Shown: positions 14,686-19,971 of the stretch, in pieces
How the letters are laid out: each line of letters opens with the position of its first letter
How positions within the stretch are numbered: position 1 is the first letter of the stretch
Source of the DNA: Nitriliruptoraceae bacterium
GTDB taxonomy: Bacteria; Actinomycetota; Nitriliruptoria; Nitriliruptorales; Nitriliruptoraceae
Direction of reading: 5' to 3'
DNA length: 19,971 nt
NCBI GenBank assembly: GCA_007118045.1
Contig: SKTG01000477.1
Span: 1-19,971, forward strand
The notes under the pieces: model-generated
What the model saw: only the letters and a program-made list of their open reading frames with translations
Databases searched by the model: none
Told to the model about the DNA's origin: nothing
Program-made: the position numbers and the translations under genes

Positions 14686-15795
14686 GTGCATCTTGGTCTT
14701 CGAGAGCTGCGTCGACGGCCGGGGCGGTTCGCGCCGCTCATGCTCGCGGTAACGCTGCTGTCGGCGCTCGTGCTCGCGTTCAGTGGGATCGGGACCAGTC
14801 ACATCGGCGACCTCAACGGCGCCGTCGCCAACAGTTCGGCGGACCTGTTGGTGCTGGCCGATGGGGCACAGGGCGCGATCCAGGCGAGCCGTATCGACCG
14901 GGAGCACGTCGCGACCGTGGCGGACCTCGATGGCGTCGAGGATTCCCGGCCGATCGGGGAGGCTCGCGTCGGCGGCCGGATCGGTGGCGACCTCTACGAC
15001 GTGTCGCTGTGGGGGGCGGGACCCGGTGGGCCTGGGGGTGTGGAGGTCGTCGACGGTCGTGCGCCCCAGCGTCCGGGTGAAGCGGTCGTGGACCTCGCCG
15101 ACACGCACCTGGGGTTGGGGCTCGGAAGTACTTTTCGCATCGCCGACACCGGTCACGAGCTCGAGGTGGTCGGCCTCAGCCAGGATCGGCGGTTCGCGAG
15201 CATCCCGACCGTTGTGGTGACCTACGCGCAGTGGGAGGCCACGCTGGATGCGACCTATCCCGACGCCGACGAGGTGGAGCCCACCCTGATCGGGGTGCGG
15301 ACGTCGCAGCGCGCGGACATCAGCGACCTGATCACGCGGATCGAGGCGACGGAGGCGCGGCTGGCCGCCGAACGGCCGGAGACGCTCGCGGGTGGGCTGC
15401 CCGGGATCGCTGGCGTGCGCGCGAGTTTCGCGATGGCGACGGTGGTCGCGCTGCTGGCCGTCAGCGCGGTGGTGGGCCTGTTCTTCCTGGTCAGTCTCGC
15501 TGGACGCCGGCGGTCACTGGAATCGCTGCGGGCGGTGGGGGCCCCGCCTCGGACGCTGGCGTCGGCGATGCTGATCCAGGCCGTCCTCGTCACGGTTGGC
15601 AGCAACGTGTTGGCCGGCGTCCTGGTCGGTGTCGCGTCACGGCTTCTGCCCGCCCGGGTGCCCCTGAGCCTGTCCGTCGGGCTCTGGGCGGCGGTCAGCG
15701 TGGCGACCACGGTCGTGGCGGTGATATCGGTGCTGGTCGCCGTTCGGCGGCTGCGGTCCCTGGACCCAGCCGAGGCGTTGGGAGGGCGGAGGTGA
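14686..15795 (+). CDS. FtsX-like ABC transporter permease, first subunit
   Basis: This is a 369-residue membrane protein. I choose GTG 14686 because GGAG (14676-14679) is six bases upstream and the family N-terminus starts there (HLGLRELRRRPGRFAPL). Earlier starts at 14632/14635 add a non-hydrophobic tail without a ribosome binding site. One membrane helix (about 16-33) is followed by an extracytoplasmic domain of about 210 residues and three C-terminal helices (about 248-270, 290-312, 335-352), the MacB/FtsX topology. The loop after the second helix has the typical RRSLESLRAVGAPPRTLASAML. It ends with DPAEALGG, also a family signature. With the next permease and ATPase it would form an asymmetric transporter or mechanotransmission complex; the substrate is unknown. 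Confidence 0.85.
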   Translation: MHLGLRELRRRPGRFAPLMLAVTLLSALVLAFSGIGTSHIGDLNGAVANSSADLLVLADGAQGAIQASRIDREHVATVADLDGVEDSRPIGEARVGGRIGGDLYDVSLWGAGPGGPGGVEVVDGRAPQRPGEAVVDLADTHLGLGLGSTFRIADTGHELEVVGLSQDRRFASIPTVVVTYAQWEATLDATYPDADEVEPTLIGVRTSQRADISDLITRIEATEARLAAERPETLAGGLPGIAGVRASFAMATVVALLAVSAVVGLFFLVSLAGRRRSLESLRAVGAPPRTLASAMLIQAVLVTVGSNVLAGVLVGVASRLLPARVPLSLSVGLWAAVSVATTVVAVISVLVAVRRLRSLDPAEALGGRR

Positions 15796-16994
15796 TGCGC
15801 GCCGGGTTCGATCTCGGGCTCGCCGAGTTGCGACGAACCCTTGGCCGCATGTGGTCTTCGGCGGCTGCGTTGGTGGTGTTGGTCACGCTCACGCTGATGC
15901 TGGCTGGCCTGGCGGACGCGCTGGAGCGTGACAGCACCGGTGTGCTGCGCTCGTTGGACGCGGACCTGGTGGTGTTCAACGAGGAGGCGAGACTGCAACT
16001 GCTCCGCAGTCGGGTGCCTGCCCCGCTTGGCGGGTCACTTGCCTTCGTCGACGGGGTACGGCAGGCGGGCACCGTGGGGCTCGTGCCCACCAGCATCAGC
16101 AGCGGCGACGAGCGGTTCCGGGTCACCCTCGTGGGCTACACCTCCCGGACTCCCGCCGAGCCGACCAACCTCGTCGAAGGGCGGGTGCCGCTGGACGGTG
16201 AGCCCGGCATCGCCGCAGCGGACGTGCGGCTGCGCGATCGCGGGATCGCGGTGGGTGACACGGTCAGGCTCGCAAGCGACCGCGAGGTGCAGATCGTCGG
16301 TTTCGTGGAGGACACGATGTTCCTCCAGCAGCCCACCGTCTGGGTGCCACAGGACCTCTGGTCGCGGGTGCGTGCCGATGCGTTCCCCGAGGCCGGCTGG
16401 GCCGAGGCGCTCGTCGGCGCCACCCTGGTGCGGCTGGACCCTGGTGCAGATGGTGGGGAGGTCATGGCCCAGATCGAAGCCGAGCTCGCCGATCTGGACC
16501 AGGACATCATCGACCTGATGGATGACGAGAGTGACGATGTCGCCGATGGCATCGCCGTGGACGTCGTGTCGATGGGGACAGCCCTGGACGCGATCCCCGG
16601 TGTCGATGTTCAGCGTTCCACCTTCTCGGTGATCGTGGCGCTGGCCGTCGCGGTAGTGGGAGCGGTGATGGGCCTGTTGTTCGCGCTCCTCGTGGTCGAG
16701 CGCCAGCCGGTGCTGTCGACCCTCCGGGCGATCGGCGCGACACCGACGACGCTCGTCGTCGCGCTGCTGTTCCAGGTCGGGGTGCTCTGGGTGGTCGCCA
16801 CCACCGGGGGCACGCTCGCGACGCTCGCGCTCTCCCAGCTCGTTCCGGATGCGATGCCGCTGGCACTGCGCCCCAGCGTCGTCGCCACCATCGCGGCGGC
16901 GCTGCTGCTGGCGAGCGCAGTCGGCGCCAGTGCCGCGCTACGTCGCGTGATCCGGCTCGACCCATCGACAGCCATGCAGGAGGACGCCGAATGA
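15795..16994 (+). CDS. FtsX-like ABC transporter permease, second subunit
   Basis: This is a 399-residue membrane protein. ATG 15795 shares its A with the TGA stop of the preceding gene, and GGAGGG lies at 15781-15786. A longer reading frame through the previous gene is a shadow. The topology is as in the first subunit: one N-terminal helix (about 21-38) after MRAGFDLGLAELRRTLGR, a large extracytoplasmic domain, and three C-terminal helices. The conserved cytoplasmic loop is RQPVLSTLRAIGATPTTLV, and the tail is LDPSTAMQEDAE. The extracytoplasmic part contains an acidic segment (DLMDDESDDVADG, near 236-248). The two permeases are divergent paralogs and probably heterodimerise. The stop overlaps the ATPase start (ATGA at 16991-16994). 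Confidence 0.86.
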   Translation: MRAGFDLGLAELRRTLGRMWSSAAALVVLVTLTLMLAGLADALERDSTGVLRSLDADLVVFNEEARLQLLRSRVPAPLGGSLAFVDGVRQAGTVGLVPTSISSGDERFRVTLVGYTSRTPAEPTNLVEGRVPLDGEPGIAAADVRLRDRGIAVGDTVRLASDREVQIVGFVEDTMFLQQPTVWVPQDLWSRVRADAFPEAGWAEALVGATLVRLDPGADGGEVMAQIEAELADLDQDIIDLMDDESDDVADGIAVDVVSMGTALDAIPGVDVQRSTFSVIVALAVAVVGAVMGLLFALLVVERQPVLSTLRAIGATPTTLVVALLFQVGVLWVVATTGGTLATLALSQLVPDAMPLALRPSVVATIAAALLLASAVGASAALRRVIRLDPSTAMQEDAE

Positions 16995-17698
16995 GCGACC
17001 ACCTCGACGACCCAGGCGGGGGGGCCCTCGTCCGTGCCGAGGGCTGCACCAAGATCTACGGCGACGGTCACACTTCGGTCACCGCAGTCGTGGATGCCGA
17101 TCTCACGATCCGGGCGGGGGAGCTGTTCGCGCTCGTCGGGCCGTCCGGGTCGGGCAAGAGCACGCTGCTGTCGATGCTGGGCGCGTTGTTGACACCGACC
17201 GAGGGACACGTGCGGATCGAGGACGTCGACGTCGGCTCGCTCGGCGAGCGCAAGCGCACCGAGCTGCGTGCCCGTCGGATCGGGTTCGTCTTCCAAGCCG
17301 CCGGGCTGGTGCCGTTCCTGACTGCGGAGGAGAACGTCGCCGCCGTGGGGGCGTTCGCGGGCATGCCGCGGCAGGCGGCCCGGCAGCGCGCACAGGTGCT
17401 GCTCGATGAGCTCGGCGTGGCTGATCGTGCCACCCACCTGCCGGCTGCGCTCTCCGGCGGCGAGCGTCAGAGGGTCGCCATCGCTCGGGCACTGCTGGTC
17501 GATCCGCCGGTGCTGCTCGCCGACGAGCCGACCGCGCACCTCGATGCTGATCGCGGCCAGCAGGTCGTCGAACTGCTGGGGGCGGCCGTTCACGATGGCG
17601 GGCGCGCGGGACTGGTTGTCACCCACGACCCCGGCGTCGCCGCGCGGGCCGACCGCATCGTCCGCATCGCCGATGGTCGACTCATCCCCACGGCCTGA
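16991..17698 (+). CDS. ABC transporter ATP-binding protein, MacB/LolD type
   Basis: This is a 235-residue ATPase energising the two FtsX-like permeases. It starts at the ATG overlapping the previous stop. Walker A GPSGSGKST is at 50-58, and the Q-loop region GFVFQAAGLVPFLTAEENV follows. The signature LSGGERQRVAIARAL starts at 154, Walker B is LLADEPTAHLD (Asp178, Glu179), and the switch His is in VVTHDPGVAARADRIVRI. This is the standard single-domain type that pairs with FtsX-like permeases for lipoprotein, peptide or antibiotic export. It closes the three-gene operon. Confidence 0.92.
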   Translation: MSDHLDDPGGGALVRAEGCTKIYGDGHTSVTAVVDADLTIRAGELFALVGPSGSGKSTLLSMLGALLTPTEGHVRIEDVDVGSLGERKRTELRARRIGFVFQAAGLVPFLTAEENVAAVGAFAGMPRQAARQRAQVLLDELGVADRATHLPAALSGGERQRVAIARALLVDPPVLLADEPTAHLDADRGQQVVELLGAAVHDGGRAGLVVTHDPGVAARADRIVRIADGRLIPTA

Positions 17699-17755
17699 CC
17701 CGCCGGGGTCCGGAGCGGTGAGCCGCGACCGGGCCGGGACGTGTGGACCTTTTCG

Positions 17756-17785
17756 AGGACACCAACGGCGCACGGCACCTAGGGT
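17756..17785 (+). promoter_or_regulatory. Candidate promoter before the EB_dh/CbsA-like gene
   Basis: AGGACA (17756-17761), 18 bp, TAGGGT (17780-17785). It has the same 18-bp spacing as the two sugar-locus promoters and a TANNNT -10. The leader to ATG 17893 would be about 100 nt. The rest of the 194-bp gap shows nothing recognisable. Confidence 0.4.
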
Positions 17786-17892
17786 CTTTTGGGCGGGTCA
17801 CAAGGGTCCGGTGCCCGTGGTGGCCTGCCGGCTGGACGACCAGGCTCGAACCCAGGTCGAGCGACCAACGCCAAGTCTTCGGAGGTCTGAGC

Positions 17893-19344
17893 ATGGGACG
17901 GAGCGGCAAGCTCATCGCGGTCATCGTCGGGGTGGTGGTCGTCGCCGTGCTCTCGCTCGTGTTCGCCTCCACTGGTGTGCGCGAGGACGATCACGATCGC
18001 AACATCGCCCAACCCGACGACCTGTTCCTGGATCTGGAGATCCAGGCGGCCTACAACGACGACGACATCTTCTGGCGCTTCTCGTGGGAGACCGACACGC
18101 CGCACTTCTACCACGACTACCTCGTCTACGAGGGTGGCGAGTGGGTCCGCTACGGCCAGTCGCCGATCGGCACCGACCCGCACCACACCTACGAGGACCG
18201 GCTGACCTTCCTCCTCGATGACGGCAGCGTCGACCTGTTCCGCGAGTACGGCGGGTTCATGACCGTCGTCGCCGACGGCGGCCGGTTCATGCCGGAGGAG
18301 GCCGACGAGGACGAGGTCGAGCAGATCCTCGGCGAGGACCGCACCGACGTACGCAAGTTCCTGCCGGGCACCCGCGAGGACCCCACCGACTGGCGCACGG
18401 TGCTCGACGACGACGAGATCGCCGAGCTCCGCTCGTCGGGCTACTTCCTCGACCTCTGGCACTGGCGGGCGCACCGCTCCAACCCGATCGGTTGGGCCGA
18501 TGACCAGCTGGTGCTCGACTACCGGCTCGGTGACGACGGCGAGGCGCCGTACTCCACCAACTGGGACGACGAGACCGAGCAGCCGGCGTTCATGTTCGAC
18601 CCGGACGAGACCGGTCAGTATGCGATGGCCTGGGACCGGGTCCTCGACCTGGACTACAGCCAGGACGACTACTACTACCTGTCCGAGGAGTTCGCGGTCG
18701 ATTTCGATCCGGACCACGAGTGGCAGGAAGGCGACGTCATCCCCCGGCGCCTGCTCGTCGAGCCCGAGGGCTCCCGTGGTGTGATCTTCGCACAGGGGAT
18801 CGCCCAGGACGGTGGTTGGGACCTCGAGCTGCAGCGTGCCTTGGACACCGGCTACCCCGAGGACGACAAAGCGCTGCAGGAGTTCGGTCGCTACGAGGTC
18901 GCGTTCGCGATCCATGCCAACGCCACCGGCAGCCGCTGGCACTACATCGGCATGCCGATGACCCTCGGGCTGCAGCGCGACGCTGACATCGAGGCTACGT
19001 ACTTCGAGGGCGACACGCCTCCGTGGGACGAGGTGGAGACGGTCACCGACACCTTGTTCTACCCGGGCGCGATCGGCTGGGACCACTTGATCGATGGTGG
19101 CGAACACGCCGGTGCGGGCGCGATGCAGGGTGGGACGCCGTTCTCCGTCGCCCACGACATCGAGGACATGGCCTACTACGCATTGGAGTCGGAGTTCCGC
19201 TCGGAGATCATCTCGCAGTGGCTCTGGACCGGCTTGGTGTGGATCCTGTTCATCGTCGCCGGGTCGATAGCGGTGATCCGACTCGGACGCGATCCCGACC
19301 CACCCGACCGAGCGCTGGTGTCCACCGCAACCGACGATACCTAG
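17893..19344 (+). CDS. Membrane-anchored extracytoplasmic protein of the ethylbenzene dehydrogenase gamma/CbsA-like heme-binding group
   Basis: This is a 483-residue protein. ATG 17893 is chosen because GGAGGT (17881-17886) is six bases upstream and a membrane/signal segment (7-25) starts at once; the frame upstream to 17743 has no ribosome binding site. A large, very acidic extracytoplasmic domain is followed by one C-terminal helix (about 443-465) and a short tail. Recognisable pieces are LFLDLEIQAAYNDDDIFWRFSW near the start, YEDRLTFLLDDGSVDLF, DLWHWRAHRSNPIGWADD (187-204, with His190 and His194), and VAFAIHANATGSRWHYIGMPM with His350, Met354 and Met356. These resemble the DMSO-reductase/ethylbenzene-dehydrogenase heme-b subunit family, where Met, Lys or His ligate heme. 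The layout of an N-terminal signal helix and C-terminal anchor resembles archaeal CbsA. No CxxCH is present, so not a c-type cytochrome. Family moderately sure, heme binding inferred. Confidence 0.68.
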   Translation: MGRSGKLIAVIVGVVVVAVLSLVFASTGVREDDHDRNIAQPDDLFLDLEIQAAYNDDDIFWRFSWETDTPHFYHDYLVYEGGEWVRYGQSPIGTDPHHTYEDRLTFLLDDGSVDLFREYGGFMTVVADGGRFMPEEADEDEVEQILGEDRTDVRKFLPGTREDPTDWRTVLDDDEIAELRSSGYFLDLWHWRAHRSNPIGWADDQLVLDYRLGDDGEAPYSTNWDDETEQPAFMFDPDETGQYAMAWDRVLDLDYSQDDYYYLSEEFAVDFDPDHEWQEGDVIPRRLLVEPEGSRGVIFAQGIAQDGGWDLELQRALDTGYPEDDKALQEFGRYEVAFAIHANATGSRWHYIGMPMTLGLQRDADIEATYFEGDTPPWDEVETVTDTLFYPGAIGWDHLIDGGEHAGAGAMQGGTPFSVAHDIEDMAYYALESEFRSEIISQWLWTGLVWILFIVAGSIAVIRLGRDPDPPDRALVSTATDDT

Positions 19345-19355
19345 GAGGGCGCCTG

Positions 19356-19970
19356 ATGCCTCCCGCATTCCACGCCATCACGACCGGCCTGCTCAACGGG
19401 CTCCTGTTCTTCGCGTTCCTCGCGGTGTTGGTGCGCATCTTCCTGCAGTGGCGCCACAGCGACCCCAGGTCCCCGCTTGCCGTCGCTGCCGACCAGGCCG
19501 CGCTGTGGGCGGTCGTCGTCGGCGTGTTGATGAGCATCGCGGCGATCATCACGGGGTTCGCGATCTGGGCGCCATCGGCCGTGATCAACAGTCCGGTCAT
19601 GCGCAACAAGCTGTTGACGGCAGCGTTGATGTTGGTGACCTATCTGATCTTCCTGGGCATCCGGTGGATACTCGGTGAGAGCCTGTGGCGGAACAAGGTC
19701 GTCAGCGCCTTCTACGGGTTGGTCGCACTTGCCGGCTTCCACTGGTCGATGGTTACCAGCTCCATCGGGGGTGACATCGCCGGGATCCCGTCCGGCTATG
19801 AGACGATCGTGCAACTGTCGGGGGTGGAGACCCGCTTCACCTACTACCTGCCGACCTGGACGCTCATCGTCATCGTGGTCCTGTCCATCGCGATGCTGGT
19901 GCTCGCATCCACCGACAAGGGGTCGGCCAAGACCAGCGGAGACCGGACCGACGCACCGGCCAGAAGCTGA
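19356..19970 (+). CDS. Five-helix membrane protein, partner of the CbsA-like protein
   Basis: This is a 204-residue protein. ATG 19356 follows AGGAGGG (19343-19349), which overlaps the TAG of the previous gene; only 11 bases separate the genes, so they are cotranscribed. Five hydrophobic helices are visible, at about 12-30, 48-70, 86-106, 115-133 and 165-185, ending in a polar tail. Candidate heme or quinone-site residues are His6, His34 and His129 (AGFHWSMV); the SIGGDIAG segment follows helix four. I do not recognise a named family with certainty. Small helical proteins like this accompany CbsA-type proteins (CbsB) in respiratory clusters, and DUF2231-like membrane proteins look similar. 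A role as membrane partner in electron transfer is inference. The gene is complete, ending one base before the window edge. Confidence 0.72.
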   Translation: MPPAFHAITTGLLNGLLFFAFLAVLVRIFLQWRHSDPRSPLAVAADQAALWAVVVGVLMSIAAIITGFAIWAPSAVINSPVMRNKLLTAALMLVTYLIFLGIRWILGESLWRNKVVSAFYGLVALAGFHWSMVTSSIGGDIAGIPSGYETIVQLSGVETRFTYYLPTWTLIVIVVLSIAMLVLASTDKGSAKTSGDRTDAPARS

Positions 19971-19971
19971 C

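Noticed and set aside
17188..17193. TTGACA as a promoter -35
   Set aside because: It is inside the ATPase coding sequence just after the Walker A helix, with no gene start downstream at a sensible distance.
17743..17892. N-terminal extension of the CbsA-like protein to 17743
   Set aside because: The extension has no ribosome binding site and would bury the signal helix about 55 residues inside; GGAGGT six bases before ATG 17893 decides the start.

Overview
The window is high-GC DNA with densely packed genes, all on the + strand. It carries twin-layer ABC sugar transport genes, a LacI regulator, GTG starts, strong GGAGG-type ribosome binding sites, and lipoproteins and extracytoplasmic proteins very rich in Asp and Glu. 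This fits an actinobacterium, and the acidic secreted proteins suggest a salt-adapted one, perhaps of the Nitriliruptoria type. That lineage guess is inference from composition only.

Region 1 (1-1845) holds the C-terminal part of a membrane acyltransferase-3-like protein and a lipoprotein whose Gmad2-like domain sits on a tether of about 109 acidic residues.

Region 2 (1930-14014) is a coherent sugar catabolism locus that I read as handling L-fucose or a related 6-deoxy or aldose sugar. It contains a zinc medium-chain dehydrogenase, a LacI-type regulator, a FucU-type mutarotase, an SDR dehydrogenase, an aldo/keto reductase of the L-fucose dehydrogenase type, and an L-fuconolactonase-type amidohydrolase. 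An RbsA/RbsC/RbsB-type importer, a Gfo/Idh/MocA oxidoreductase and an L-fucose-isomerase family protein follow. Two transcription units, starting at the mutarotase and at the importer ATPase, have near-identical promoters (TTGACA, 18 bp, TAKCGT) followed by a shared 13-bp CG-centred sequence, GCAAWCGATTTCT. This is the probable operator of the LacI protein. The oxidative route is visible as mutarotase, dehydrogenase, lactonase and keto-deoxy-sugar-acid dehydrogenase, but no sugar acid dehydratase lies in the window. Neither do the kinase and aldolase of the isomerase route.

Region 3 (14015-14685) contains a tRNA-Val(GAC) gene whose anticodon loop reads C at position 33 instead of the near-universal U, followed by about 460 bp without a convincing gene.

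Region 4 (14686-17698) is a three-gene FtsX/FtsX/ATPase (MacB/LolD-type) ABC operon with overlapping starts and stops.

Region 5 (17699-19971) is a two-gene unit: a large acidic, membrane-anchored extracytoplasmic protein resembling the heme-b-binding ethylbenzene dehydrogenase gamma/CbsA group, and a five-helix membrane protein. Together they could be part of a respiratory complex that continues beyond the window.
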